From positions 248,001 to 312,000 of the forward strand of contig QWDQ01000004.1 of the NCBI GenBank assembly GCA_003868215.1: DNA of 64,000 nt. The letters run 5' to 3'. The notes beneath the pieces are model-generated. The model made no database searches. It saw only the letters and a program-made list of their open reading frames with translations, and was not told where the DNA came from. A program made the translations under genes and the position numbers. Source of the DNA: Pseudophaeomoniella oleicola (Eukaryota > Ascomycota > Eurotiomycetes > Phaeomoniellales > Phaeomoniellaceae). This document shows positions 10,822 through 23,415 of this stretch, piece by piece. The stretch's first letter is position 1. Each line of letters opens with the position of its first letter.

Positions 10822-11994
10822 ATGGAGGTAAATAGAGAGATTGAATATATCAAGCGCAAGCGTGCTGACACCACTTAGCCCAAATTCGATGTCAATTTTA
10901 AGACGTCTCGAGCCGATTTCGAAGCAGTTTTCCCTGGAATTGTCAAGGACCTTGCAGACCATGCGAAGCAATATAACATTCCAAGCGCTGCGCTGGAATG
11001 GTTTGTGAAGGTACGTGGAGCTCCCTGCATCTAGCCCGGCATCAGCTCGTGCTCACAACTCGATGTTTAGTCCTTGGAAACCAACTGTGTTGGAGGGAAG
11101 CTCAACCGCGGCCTCGCTGTTCCAGACACATGCGCGCATCTACTCCAGCGATCTCTGACGTCCGATGAATTTGAACAATCATCAACGCTTGGATGGCTCA
11201 CTGAATTGCTGCAAGCATTCTTCCTCATCACGGATGATATCATGGACGGAAGTATCACACGAAGAGGACAACCATGTTGGTATAGAGTTGAAGGAGTTGG
11301 TATGATTGCTATCAACGATGCCATCATGATCAATACCGCAATGTTTATTTTGTTGAAGAAACGGTTTAGGCCGCATCCTGCTTATCTGGAGTTCATTGAG
11401 TTGTTGAACGAGGTCACCTTCCAGACTGAATTAGGACAGCTGTGTGATCTGATCACCGCGCCTGAAGACAATGTCGACTTGAACAACTTTAGCATGGAGA
11501 AGTTCACATTCATTGTCATTTACAAGACCGCATATTATTCATTCTACCTTCCGTTCGCGCTGGCGTTGCACTACCTCCAACTTGCAACACCAAAGAACTT
11601 GAAGCAAGCGCACGATATCTTGATCCCAATGGGACAGTATTTCCAGGCTCAAGATGATTATCTTGATGCGTATGGTGACCCAAGCGTGATTGGCAAGATT
11701 GGCACTGATATTCAAGATAACAAATGCTCCTGGCTCGTGAACCAGGCGTTGGTGCGCGTCACACCGGAGCAAAGAAAGGTCTTGGATGAGAACTATGGCC
11801 GAAAGAACAGCGAGAACGAAGCCAAGGTTAAGGCGCTATTCAGAGAGATGGAGTTGGAGAAGGTGTATCTCGAGTTTGAAGAGACAGCGGTCGCCAGCTT
11901 GAAGAAGCAAATTTCCGAGGTTGACGAGAGTGAGGGTCTGAAGAAGGAAGCTTTCCAAAGCTTTTTGAACAAGATTTACAAACGCCAGAAATAG
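10822..11994 (+). CDS. ERG20: farnesyl diphosphate synthase
   Basis: Exons 10822..10827, 10879..11010 and 11071..11994 give 353 residues, the normal length for the family. The first coding exon is only ATG GAG; introns of 51 and 60 bp keep phase 0. GGKLNRG, the first Asp-rich motif DDIMD followed by [11 protein letters not shown], and the second motif [10 protein letters not shown] with [13 protein letters not shown] are all intact. The two residues FF four and five positions before DDIMD are the chain-length signature that stops elongation at C15. The C-terminus KIYKRQK is typical. The enzyme makes FPP from DMAPP/GPP and IPP in the cytosol, feeding ergosterol, prenylation, dolichol and ubiquinone. 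No terpene cyclase is near, so this is probably the housekeeping copy; a second copy elsewhere cannot be excluded. Confidence 0.95.
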
Positions 11995-14381
11995 GAGATG
12001 CGCTGCATCAGTGCAGTTGCGTGATTCTGTCTGGAGTGGCTGGGACACGTTGACGAACGGCTGTTTGCTAATGCGAACACTTGTTAGCGGAAAGATGACA
12101 TGATTTACAAATCTTGCCTATCCCAGGCAGTGATGAGAGTGAGTAGCTTATGTGCTTACGTTACTTGAGACATATAGCTTTTTAATATAAGTTAGGAGAC
12201 ATACATGATCCGGTTCAAAGATCTCGCTTATGGAATGGCGTTGATATCATCTTGATCGAATGGATGCGGAGGCCCGCCTACGCGAAAGAACCTGGAGCCA
12301 CGGAATGGTCCTACCAATCCATAAGGCATCCGGAAACCTAGTGCGAATAACATCTCGCCCCTAATGGGAGTCCAGCATGGGACACATAGAAGGAATCATC
12401 AATAGAAAATGTGCCGGTCATATACTGTACAGTGGTCCAATCATCGAGGGTCTAGGGTAAGGAAGGCCAGACGTCTCAGCTCAGAATGCCTGGCATTGAG
12501 TTGGGTGAGTTGGTTCTTGCAAGATTCGTAGAAGAGTCCGCGACATCTTGGCCCTCGCCGGCTCGCCGGGACATTTGTAGACAGAGGTCTGTACAGAGTA
12601 ACTACATGGATTGTGCTGCGCCTATGTCGGGAAAACCAGGGAGCCCCATCACTTTACTCAAAATGACAAGCGCATTGACCGGCCTGCCTATCTCGCTGTG
12701 ATGGTTGGAAAAAGAAAATGCACAAGACCAGCTCGGCGGGAAGACGGAAAATGATTTACAAAGTGACAAGGTTCGGATTTGCGATCTTGAAGACTGACTG
12801 GTGCCTCTCTCTAGTGGCGTGAGTGATGGCGATATACACACCAACCGCCAATACAGCTGAATGTTCATATGATGAGCAGCACGAGACCCCGAAAATGCCC
12901 TTTATTGTCCCTCTTTTATCGTAGTATGTCTCTTGACTCCGGTCGAGTTAGGCGAGTGCGAGTCAAATTGCAGAGTGGATTTGACGGAGCCGCTGTGGGA
13001 ATCTGGATTTGTGCCAAACTGACCTACCGTAGTATTACCTGCCTCGCTGCCTATCTTACGTAGTAGACTGTCGAGCTGATCTCGCACTTCCCCAGCCTTG
13101 TCCTTTTCGCTCTGGATGTGGGCACCGAGGCACATGCCTCTCCTTGGAGAAACCCAATGCTAAATTACCCAATTATCCCTCAGCCTCCCTCCTAATTGAG
13201 ATCTAAACGAACATCCCCTGACCGGTATTTTTTAAATGTTTTTCTTCGGTTTGCTACACAGCGCTATTGTAATGTCTATGAACTGATCCGTCTCTTCTGC
13301 CTTTGCAAGAGTGGGCTCTATTTGTAGATCACTGCTGATGTCGTAGGACGTACTACGTAGTATGGGTTCAATCTCGAACCAATCCAGGTCAAGTTTAGTT
13401 AAAGGACCCGGCGGACTCGTTCAAACAATCCCCCACGGCCAAGTCAGCGTCATTGTGGGGAAAGCGAGAGACAAGACGTGGAAACGGTAACGGAGGAACC
13501 AAGTCTCCATCAGGTGACTTAATGACTGAGATGATTCACATTGCTTGAGACCACATGCGATACCTCAGATATCAGTACATGTGATCGAGGAAGAGGATGC
13601 CGATGAAGAAGACTACAATGTGAAGGTATCTGATTATTTGTCTCATGGTAGCATGACTGTGAAGATATCGAGGGAGGTACCTGGCTAGAAGTCACTAGGT
13701 ATCTTCTTAGTGGCTGTATTGTTCGAGAGCAAACTCGGCCGATTCATTGCGTACAATACTTTCCCGTTACCAACCTTACGAACCCCAGAAGCTCCCCTCA
13801 AAGCAGTCGACTACATTGTACCTAATATCATCCGCTGCCAACCTCCAAGTACCTGCGACTTCTACCTACAACGTTGTAACTGTACCTATACCTCAGTAAA
13901 ACCCTAAGCTAAGGTACTCGGCTATACGCCCTCGACACCCAATTAATAGGCGCCATTGTCTTTAATGAATAACTCCCTAACATTGCCGATCGAGAGCTTC
14001 CAACCCTTTTACTTTCTTCAAATCATTTATCCTGTCACTGCATCCGTCTCTTTCTACCCTCTTCTTCCCTTCTCCTCACCACCATCGACAGACCGCCCCA
14101 ATTGGAAGCTCTCAAGCAAGCTAAACGAGAATAGTGACCTTCTCCGCTCTGGACTCGTTCTCCCCATATTCTAAAGCCTCCAGATCGGCATCCCCAACGA
14201 CATCATAGTCTTTTCCCCAATTCCCAGCTTTTGCTTCTCCTCTACAAAGCACCTCGTCGCCTTTCTCCTCCTCCAATTCTGTTTCTGTCCTCCATTGCTC
14301 CATTGGTGAATTCATCCTAAGGCCAGAGAACAGAGCACAGCATATCACTGATAGTCCTCCACCAGTCTCGCTGCCATCACA
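11995..14381. other. 2.4-kb gene-free region
   Basis: No gene could be supported. Open frames of 60-90 codons on both strands show no motif, splice partner or codon bias. The region holds the ERG20 3' flank, the palindrome at 13351-13362, a related TACGTAGTA at 13057-13065, and a pyrimidine-rich stretch at about 14030-14300 that is probably the promoter and 5' leader of the glycogen synthase gene. Confidence 0.5.
13351..13362. repeat. 12-bp palindrome TACTACGTAGTA, copy 1
   Basis: Exact 12-bp palindrome, flanked on the right by TGGG, about 1 kb upstream of the glycogen synthase start codon. It is identical to the copies at 26869 and 32033. Confidence 0.9.
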
Positions 14382-16779
14382 ATGTCAACCAATGGAGAGA
14401 CTCCCGGGAAGCGGGACATTCAGAATCACCTGCTATTTGAGATTGCTACCGAAGTGGCAAATCGAGGCATGATCCTCCGATGTGTCTGCAAGGTCTTTGC
14501 GCTAACTGAATTGTAGTCGGCGGCATCTACTCGGTGCTAAAGTCCAAAGCTCCTGTCACGACGGCAGAATATGGTGACCGGTATACTCTCATTGGCCCTC
14601 TCAATCGGGCATCGGTATGCCATCTCGGTGATTGGTATACAAGGATCCATCGCTGATAAGAAACAGGCTGCAGTGGAAGTCGAAGAGCTCACGCCCACAT
14701 ATGACAAGCTGAGGGAATCGATTGAGTCGATGAGGGAGAGGGGCGTCCAAGTGATCTACGGGCGTTGGCTGATCGAGGGTGCCCCTCGAGTTTTGCTCAT
14801 CGACACAAGTACGGGATACCGGTGGTTGAACGAGTGGAAGGGCGACCTGTGGAACGCAGCTGGTATTCCGTCTCCAGAAGGCGACCACGAAACCAACGAA
14901 GCCATAGTTTTCGGTTATCTTGTCGCCTGGTTTCTGGGAGAGGTGCGTCTATCCTTGTCGTTGATTGTTGGACGTTGATATGCTGACCTATCATGTAGTT
15001 TATCGCAAGGGAAACGCACCGCGCCGTCATCGCCCACTTCCACGAGTGGTTGGCTGGCGTTGCTATCCCACTGACCAAAAAGCGACATATGGACCTTACG
15101 ACCATTTTCACCACGCATGCCACGCTACTTGGTCGTTATCTGTGCGCCGGGTCGGTCGACTTCTACAACAACCTGCAATATTTCGACGTGGATGCTGAGG
15201 CGGGTAAAAGAGGAATATATCACCGATACTGTATTGAGCGAGCATCCGCCCACTCTTGTGACGTCTTCACCACTGTCTCCCACATCACTGCATACGAAAG
15301 CGAGCATCTGCTAAAGAGGAAGCCGGACGGTGTCTTGCCGAACGGCTTGAACGTGAAGAAATTCTCAGCCATGCACGAGTTCCAGAACCTGCACCAGACC
15401 GCGAAAGAAAAGATCCATGATTTCGTCCGGGGACACTTTTATGGCCACAATGATTTCGAGCCAGAGAACACCCTGTATATTTTCACCGCTGGTCGGTACG
15501 AATATCGCAATAAAGGCGTGGACATGTTCATTGAGTCGCTTGCGAGGTTGAACCACCGCCTAAAAACCGCGGGCTCCAAGATGACCGTCGTAGCATTCAT
15601 AATCATGCCTGCGCAGACCACTTCACTGACAGTGGAAGCTCTGAGAGGCCAGGCGGTCATAAAGTCATTGCGCGACGCTGTCGATGTCATCGAGCGCGGA
15701 ATCGGGAAGCGCCTATTCGAGCGGTCGGTGCACTGGAGAGAGGGAGACCCAATGCCGGAAGAGAAAGAGCTCATTTCTCCTGCGGATCGAGTCACCCTCA
15801 GACGTCGGCTCTTTGCGATGAAAAGGACTCACCTGCCGCCTATTGTGACCCATAACATGCTCAACGATGCAGAGGATCCGGTTCTCGCCCAAATTCGTCG
15901 TGTACAACTGTTCAACCACCCGTCCGATCGCGTTAAGGTCATCTTCCATCCCGAATTCTTGAATTCGTCGAACCCTGTTCTGCCAATGGACTACGACGAT
16001 TTCGTTCGAGGAACCCATATGGGGATATTTGCATCCTACTATGAGCCTTGGGGATACACCCCAGCAGAATGTACTGTCATGGGCGTTCCCAGCATCACCA
16101 CCAACCTGTCTGGGTTCGGATGTTACATGGAAGAACTCATCGAGAACTCCTCGGACTATGGTATTTATATCGTTGATAGGCGGATGAAAGGCATAGATGA
16201 TTCGGTTAACCAATTAACCAATTATATGTTTGAATTCACGCAAAAAAGCAAGCGACAGAGGATCAATCAGCGGAACAGGACTGAGCGTCTGAGCGACTTA
16301 CTTGACTGGAAGAGGATGGGCATGGAATACGTTAAGGCCAGACAGTTGGCTTTGAGACGAGGTAATGTGAAAGGATTCCTGAGTGATGTGGATACTAAAT
16401 CTCGAACAGCCTATCCTGATTCCTTTGACGAGGACGAAGACTTTGACGAAGTTATTGGTGGTACAGAGCAGAAGATCAGCCGTCCACTCTCTGTTCCAGG
16501 ATCTCCCCGAGATAGAAGCGGCATGATGACTCCTGGGGATTTTGCGTCCCTGCAAGAGGGTCGAGAAGGTCTGAATACCGAGGACTATGTGGCTTGGAAA
16601 TTGCCGTAAGTCAATCTTAGATCCGCAGTGAGCATCGAGCAGTCGTTAACCTATCTCGCAGTGAAGAGGAAGACCCTGATGAATATCCTTTCCCACTTAA
16701 TCTGCGGCAAAAGAAAGCCTATGTGGGTCCAACGTCTCCTGTCGAGCCTCCAGCATTGAACGGAAACTCGAATGCGTAA
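14382..16779 (+). CDS. GSY1: glycogen [starch] synthase (GT3)
   Basis: Five exons: 14382..14466, 14517..14614, 14667..14942, 14999..16605 and 16662..16779, giving 727 residues. The first intron must use a GC donor (GAG|GCATGA ... TTGTAG|TC) to produce the invariant [16 protein letters not shown]; no GT donor keeps the frame. Family hallmarks include LIGP after the UDP-glucose-binding loop, [11 protein letters not shown], the catalytic segment [15 protein letters not shown] with its two Glu, and the regulatory Arg cluster [19 protein letters not shown] that binds glucose-6-phosphate. The tail ([14 protein letters not shown] and DEYPFPL) carries Ser sites of the kind phosphorylated to inhibit the enzyme. 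It elongates alpha-1,4 glucan from UDP-glucose in the cytosol. Confidence 0.97.
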
Positions 16780-17994
16780 GCACTTGAAAAGAACAATATC
16801 GATCGACAGGCTCGCAGGTCAACAGCGCAGTTTCTCATACTTTTCCTCCTGCTCTCATCGAATAACCTACATTGCCAATATGCATATTTGTACCATCTTC
16901 TGAGAACAATGTTGGAAAAGCGTACAATCATCCTATCCCATCTTCTCTTTCTTCGACCTATTTACCTTCTATCTCTTGTGCTGTGGGCTTGGTACAAAAC
17001 ATGGTCACGACGGCGAGGATCCATTAAGTACTACGTGCGTACCAGGTTAATAGTTGCAGGAGATAGCTTTGTTGGCTTCGGGTCCGATATTTGTCTGACC
17101 TATCAGAGCGCAGCTGTCAGTAGCACTTCAGGCGATATCTTAGCCGCCGTCTGAGGCTTACGAAGGCTTGCCATGTACAGTATATATTTGCATATCATTA
17201 AACACGCTCTATCTTCCTCCGTAATCACGTTTAACCATCCCGTATGATAAATATGCATATTTGCCAACAAAGGCCTTGCCTTCAACGGTATGTATCGTAG
17301 TATGAAAGAACCCGACAACCGCCGAAATACTTCCACAGACCCTTGTGCTTCCACTATCAGCAAGGTATCTAAGATATATGCACCTCACCTATTGGTTTCA
17401 CAGAGCCTACCCCAGAGGCAAGCCAATCTGTCCCAGATACAGTATCGAGAAGTATTCCAAGCGAGCCAGGCCGCCTTACGCTTTTGCCCATTATGTCATG
17501 GTCGGTCCGATCTCCCATTTCTGGTTTTTGTGTGGAGAGTGCGCGGACGCTGGGACCATATAGGAGCTTGTGCTGTTTTGGAAAGGCCTAATGAGGCATG
17601 GTTCAGGGCTGGTCCTTTTGGAGCTGTTGAGTGTCGAGTGTCCAGAACATCGACGTTCCCCATCGTCAAGTCACAACTCCCCACCCGCGTCACCCGCTTC
17701 AACTTCCCTGTGTCAAAAGAAAAGAAAGGAGCAAAGGACTTTCTTGATTTGCTGCAAGCTTGTAATAATATGTTTGTCCACTTTCTGCCCACCCTCCGAG
17801 CTTCCCTTTGGGAATGAATCCATTAGCCTCTAACTTACGCTTTTCTGTTAATCTTTGAAACCCATTTTGTCCTATTCTCTAAGCCTTCTCATAGTCTTTG
17901 GTTCTCACAATTCCGAAGGGACAGGTAGACGTGAAGAGCAGTCGAGCTGCACAGATCCTCCCCCTGTTACATCAGCCTTGACGGATCTCAAGAT
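16780..17994. other. intergenic region between GSY1 and SGT1
   Basis: 1.2 kb. A 175-codon open frame at 17290-17817 has no recognisable domain, no clear start context and no splice partner, so it is not called. CATATTTG repeats as a short motif near 16880 and 17190. The last 200 bp are pyrimidine-rich, like a fungal 5' leader. Confidence 0.45.
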
Positions 17995-19507
17995 ATGGAT
18001 CACGCAGCTCGTGGAGCAGCCGCACTTTCTGCTGATCCTCTTACCGCTCTGGCTCACTATACACGAGCATTAGTAGAGCATCCAACCTCTCCTGATTACT
18101 ACACCCAGCGCTCAACGGCTTTCACTAGACTGAAAGAGCCTGTCAGTTCTCGCTATGACCTAGCTCTCCGGGATGCCGAATTAGCCGTCCTCCTAGCACA
18201 GAAGCGAGCGAAACGAGAAAAGATCCAAGCCGCACAGCAGCGGCGGGTAGTGGCCTTGTTTGGACTGCAGAGATATGCTGATGCTGCCGCGATCCTCCAG
18301 ACTATGCAGAGGTGGAGAGCAAAAGACAATCGGAAGGACCAGATGGAAGGTGATATGTGGAAAAAGAAGATTGAACAGAAGCTGCAAGCAAGCGATGACG
18401 ACGGAAAGGATAAGGTACAAGTAGTGGTGAAAGAATACCCAGAGATCGAAATCCCATCAGAGTCAGAGTTGAAGAAGACACTCGAAGATCAGCTGGGCGA
18501 AGACGGACAATTCAAATTTCCGGAGCAACACAATTCAGCTGCAGCGTCAGCCTCGACGGCCGAGCAATCAGACTCCCTGGAACCAGAGTCGGACATGGGT
18601 AATGTCACCGAAGTGACCAGCTTTGGCGCCGACGAGTCAACGGACTCTATTCCTGCCGGCGAGATCAAGGTTGAGCGATCGACTAGTATTTCGCACTCCC
18701 TACCCGGCACTCCTACCGGGTCAGCTGATGTTGGACGACCGGCTGGCTTCCCAACACTTTCGAAAGTTCGACACGAGTGGTTCCAGAATCCGCAGGCGGT
18801 CACGCTTACTATATACGCCAAAAATGTGCCAAAGGACAAGGCTGATATCGATATTACCGAAGATTCTGTAGGTGTGCAGTGCGCATCTCACGGAATATAT
18901 CGCTGATTATTTCTAGGTATTCATCTCTTTCCCACACCCATCCAATCCAGCGACAGCCTTTACGTTCTCTCTGGATCCCCTTTTTGCGCCTATCGACCCT
19001 TCCCTGTCTAAATCTTCTATCATGTCTACAAAAATCGAATTGATCCTTTGGAAGAAGACCACGGGCCAGAAGTGGGCGTCTCTTGAAGGAAGTGTGGGAG
19101 AAGCCGCGCCATCGACCATCGCACAGGCTGTCCCGACGGGTTCAAGCCACACATCGTCTGCAGTCCCAACGTATCCGACTTCGTCAAAGTCTGGACCAAA
19201 GGATTGGGATAAGCTTGCGGCGGATCTGACGGCGAAAGGCAAGAGCAAGAAAGAAAAGCAGAAGGAGAAGAAATCCGACTCGACCGGAGAAGGTGGCTCA
19301 GGTGATAACGACGACTCGGGCGTCGATAGTGACGAGGGTGGCGATCCCGTTGATGGCTTCTTCAAGAAGCTGTATGCCAATGCCGATGAGGACACTCGTC
19401 GAGCTATGATGAAAAGCTACACAGAAAGCGGCGGCACCGCATTGAGCACCAACTGGGACGAAGTCGGCAAAGGACGAGTTGAGCCGGTGAAGGAAAGCAG
19501 CGATTGA
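17995..19507 (+). CDS. SGT1: SGT1-type co-chaperone (TPR, CS and SGS domains)
   Basis: Exons 17995..18867 and 18917..19507, joined across a 49-bp intron (GTAGGT ... TTCTAG, branch site GCTGAT), give 487 residues. Residues about 1-110 form TPR-like helices (ADPLTALAHYTRAL, RDAELAVLLAQK). A disordered acidic linker follows. The CS (p23-like) domain spans about 248-350, starting at KVRHEWFQNPQAVTLTIYAKNV, and the intron lies inside it. The C-terminal SGS domain contains DGFFKKLYANADEDTRRAMMKSYTES (split here as DGFFKKLY and AMMKSY) and STNWDEVG. In yeast, SGT1 works with Hsp90 and Skp1 in kinetochore and SCF ubiquitin-ligase assembly; in other fungi and plants it stabilises NLR-type sensors. Confidence 0.95.
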
Positions 19508-21754
19508 ACGCGTAACGAAAAATGACTCTGCTATGATCATGGGGTAAAGGAGAAGATTGCTGAGTTCTATTCTGCTCACGTGCAATTGCTTGAAGGGTTT
19601 CGCGACCAATAGGATGGGTCTTCTAGCTATTCGGTAGTCTCTAACATTCCCATCTGTGTATTACTTACCTTAGCTATCAGGGCTAAAAGCAGAATGCGTG
19701 GTGGTACCCACGTACTGTCACTGTGGTCTTTTAGCGGTCATTTCCTTTCCGATCGGGAATCTCTATGGCATGTATCTCGACCAGGCGTTCTAACTGGGAA
19801 GCACGAAAAGAAGAGCAAATCTATGTCGAGCTACAAAGCTGGAATTGCATCTAGGCTGCCTATCTAGGTAGTCAACTTTGCATGATATGATATGGGAAGT
19901 CCCATTTGATCAGAATCGGAGTAAGAGCATACTCGCTTCCATGAACATGGTGTCAGGGATATGCTCCCGGAAAAAGCAATCAAGATGAAGACGTACTATG
20001 GAGTAGATAATGACGAATCGCAGGGTGCCGAGACGATATTGTCTTCACAGCACCAGGTTTGTTTCATCGGCTTGGTGACCAAAGTACCGTCTGTGAGCAA
20101 GAGCATAGGCGGCACCAGAGGGAACTGAAAGAATTCATGATTTCTACAATTCGCGGTGCTGTCATCAATGATCATCGAGTCCATACAATTATACGATACG
20201 ACTACTGACTACTGACTACTGACTAGAGCCATAACATATAACTTCTTTTCGTACCTGAAGATATTAGTCGGGTGCCTTTGTTCAAATAATTATGTACTTG
20301 AGGCAAGTCGAAGGAACAGTATGAACCCTCCCTTACCTGGCCCTAACGCTCTCGATCTTTACTGACTCGAGGACAACTCGACTCTGTTGTCTGCCTACAT
20401 CGTCGCAGGCATGCAGACCGATGGAAGCCCCCAGGAAAAGGGACGAATTCTTTCTTTTCTTCGTTTTGCTTCTTGTTACTGGGGTGTTAAAAAGGGAAGA
20501 ATAACAAGAAGGATAACGCTGTCCAAGGTTTGCGAAAACCGTGCGCATTGTTTGTATATACCCTTTTCGACCCGGAGGAGGAAAAGTCTGATCATCCTTT
20601 CCACAACCTACTGGACAATTGAACATCTGGAGAAGGATGGTATGAAAGTTAGACGTATGCTTTAATTAGTATCAAGCCATCAAGATACTGCGATGAATTC
20701 TCTAGGCGATTCGTTCCGTGCTTCAAGGTGCTGTCAATCACTATTTCTCTTTGCTGCTATATCCTACAGTGCAACCCAGTAGAGTCCCAACGCGGCTGAC
20801 GAGATATGATCCCAGACCATCAGTTAACCAGATGCAACGAAGTCGCCAGCCACATCGGCTTACCCCGCGAGAACCGGCGCAAACCTTGACAGCTCGAGCT
20901 TCGAACAAAAGTGTTTGGTGCCTTTTGGAACTGCGACTAAGATGCTTAACTTGTCTTAGCATTCTTAGCTTCCATTCCGCATCCGGAGACTTAATCGGCT
21001 ACTGACCGCACGTTTCCTTGTTCAACTACAAACCCATTCTATCTCTCTTTCACCACTTCCCGACCGCCATGGATTGGGAAAAGAGAAGCCAAATAACGCC
21101 AACAAGACAGCTGCACACGTCAATCTCTTGCTCATTCGGTTTTCCGGATTCCAGAGAAGAGGGAGATCGACTCTGCGCTAGATAATGATGGACGAATAGG
21201 TAATGTAGGTTTATGTGTAACGTATGTAGGGTTTAATGGTGGGAAGGTTCCCCTACACTCACACATTTCCTGTATGCACTCACATCCTGCAGTTTAACGG
21301 CTTGAACTATGCCTCATAGGTAGACTTACCGGAGTCAGCCTGCATCCTCCATCTCATGCTGTCCTGTTCTGCCTTTTCAAGTTTCCTCCTGTTTCCCTTC
21401 TCTTTCTCTTCCCATCCCCTCCATCGAATCTATCTTGTACTTTAGGATTGTTATCGGCGCCACTGCTGGATTCCCGCGTCAAACCACGACTGCAGCACGT
21501 TTCTTATCGTCATCTCTACTGTTGCTGAAGCCCTCCCAATATCAACTATCTAGTATAGCAACGTCAAGGTTGATCTGTCATATCGAAGGCTCCGAAGCCG
21601 CTTTGGTATAACTTGCCGAAGTAGCCTTCAACAGGGCGCTCATTCGAAGCTACATGCCCTACTAACCCATCACTGCGGTATATTTCGATCATCGGAGTGT
21701 CCATACTCGTCTATCCCTCAGATTCAAGAAGACCTATCGAAGCTATAAAGCGAT
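19508..21754. other. 2.2-kb gene-free region
   Basis: No gene could be supported; frames are shorter than 100 codons and lack motifs. It contains a short tandem repeat of ACTACTG (about 3.7 units) at 20201-20226. The last several hundred bases are pyrimidine-rich and probably the long leader of the MGNCFS gene. Confidence 0.45.
20201..20226. repeat. short tandem repeat, unit ACTACTG
   Basis: Three full 7-bp units plus ACTAG in intergenic DNA. Confidence 0.85.
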
Positions 21755-22840
21755 ATGGGGAATTGCTTCAGTACAGAGAGGGCGCCGCCCTCTGGCCAAT
21801 GGACACCACCCCCAAATGTCCCGCAAGAGAAGCAGGTCGCACACGGACGAAATGATCTGTTAAAAGAGAAGTCGTTCTCATCCTCCGAGGCTTCGACGGC
21901 GCCGACATTAGCAAAGAGCCGACGAGCGCAAGCAAAGAGCGGCAATAAGGCTACTTTGACCACTCCAAGAGAGCATGTTGGTGAGGTTGTAGAGCAGCAG
22001 GATTTCACAGACGATGATAATGCCGAGCACCAGCCTGTTACAACCAGATGGCCGTCTTCAAGCGATTTTAGCTCGGCGACCCTTGCGGAAAGTTATGAGG
22101 ACCTGGCTCGGGAAGACTCGAGAGAAAAGGCGGTCGTTTCTACGGAAACTATCAAACAGGAACCAGTTCCAAACGGGAGGAATCCTCAACCAGCTGCACC
22201 AGACGCAACGGCGCCGACATCCTCGGCACCATCATCAGAGGCCAGATCTACCCCTCAGTTAACTCACATAATCACAACACTACCTTCTTCCTCTTGTAGT
22301 CAACATTCCGACGCACTCACCACAACTGTCTCCGCTTCATCTTCCACACCAAGAACCAGTATCAATCCAACATCAACCAACCAGACAACACCCCCAAGGT
22401 CTGCAATTTTGCCCAATACATCTACAACGGATACCCTTTGGCCAGCGACGTTACACTCGACAGCCAGCATCACGAACAACACCACGGGTACTTCCAAACG
22501 TCGATCCCAATCACCTCCACTACGAATACAAAACACAGCGACAAACGAGAAGCGACGATCACGCATATCCCGCATGTTCTCCAAAAGAGAAACAGAGCCC
22601 AATCATCCTGCCAATCTCCAGCTGCAAGACATCCTTGCATCCGGAACCATGGGAGGAATCGCCGAAGAGAGAGCACAAGAGAAGATGGCAGCCGCGGCGG
22701 CAGCGAGACCTGTCTCCAAAGCTGGGTCCGATGCTTCGAGACCGTCCGCGAATGCCGTCGAGGTGTCTGCTCTGACTCCGACCCTGGAAGGAAGGAAATG
22801 GAAAGAAGAAGGTGATAATGAGAGTCTGTTTTGTTATTAG
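21755..22840 (+). CDS. putative dually acylated, disordered protein (MGNCFS start)
   Basis: Single exon, 361 residues. The start MGNCFS fits an N-myristoylation signal (Gly2, small residue at position 6), with Cys4 placed for palmitoylation as in G-alpha and Src-type proteins, so membrane anchoring is inferred. The rest is rich in Ser, Thr, Pro, Ala and Gln and appears disordered. A basic patch lies near residues 245-280 (GTSKRRSQSP, EKRRSRISRMFSKRE), which could add membrane binding or serve as a kinase site. No enzymatic domain is seen. The C-terminus ends in LFCY. Such proteins may be signalling adaptors on the plasma membrane or vacuole; the function is unknown. Confidence 0.75.
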   Translation: MGNCFSTERAPPSGQWTPPPNVPQEKQVAHGRNDLLKEKSFSSSEASTAPTLAKSRRAQAKSGNKATLTTPREHVGEVVEQQDFTDDDNAEHQPVTTRWPSSSDFSSATLAESYEDLAREDSREKAVVSTETIKQEPVPNGRNPQPAAPDATAPTSSAPSSEARSTPQLTHIITTLPSSSCSQHSDALTTTVSASSSTPRTSINPTSTNQTTPPRSAILPNTSTTDTLWPATLHSTASITNNTTGTSKRRSQSPPLRIQNTATNEKRRSRISRMFSKRETEPNHPANLQLQDILASGTMGGIAEERAQEKMAAAAAARPVSKAGSDASRPSANAVEVSALTPTLEGRKWKEEGDNESLFCY

Positions 22841-23415
22841 TGATGGATGGAGATACTCTCCGAGTCTGAGACATGGATCATCTCTCTTTCCTATGTGCAT
22901 TGTGCTCCTCATCCTCATCAAGGACGGTATTTTAGCGGAAATTGCTGGCGACTACTTATGACGTTTCGTCGCCTGTCGGGGTTATATTATGTACACATGT
23001 GGCTTGTGACTAATTACTATGTGAGGAAGAAGACTGTTCTACACTCTTCCCTTTGGGTTATTTCGAATTCGAAGATCATAATGAGTATTATTTTATCAGG
23101 CTGTTTACATAGAAGCCAGACCCCTAATATCAATACCAGAATTATGACATTATCTGTTTTACATTGTGAGAGGAAACCTGGATTTAGAATGCTCGTCAAG
23201 AGTTAGACAACAAGTAAATTATTCTTCAAGGCGTTTCTTAGTCATCAAGACCCTGAATATTTTTGGATCAACCCTCAGATAATCACATGCGTCATTTCAG
23301 ATCTAATTCATACACTACCAAACTGCAACCTGCACTCTTCATTGTTTCCCCATGATCCTCTCAGCTCTCTCTCCGAAGCACCTCTTGACAGTCCCTTTAA
23401 TCTGAGGAGTCCAAC
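22841..23415. other. intergenic region before RAD14
   Basis: 575 bp with no supported gene; it holds the 3' flank of the MGNCFS gene and the RAD14 promoter. Confidence 0.45.

Noticed and set aside
17290-17817. 175-codon plus-strand open frame between GSY1 and SGT1
   Set aside because: No domain, no supporting splice site and no codon bias; overlapping frames on both strands are equally open.
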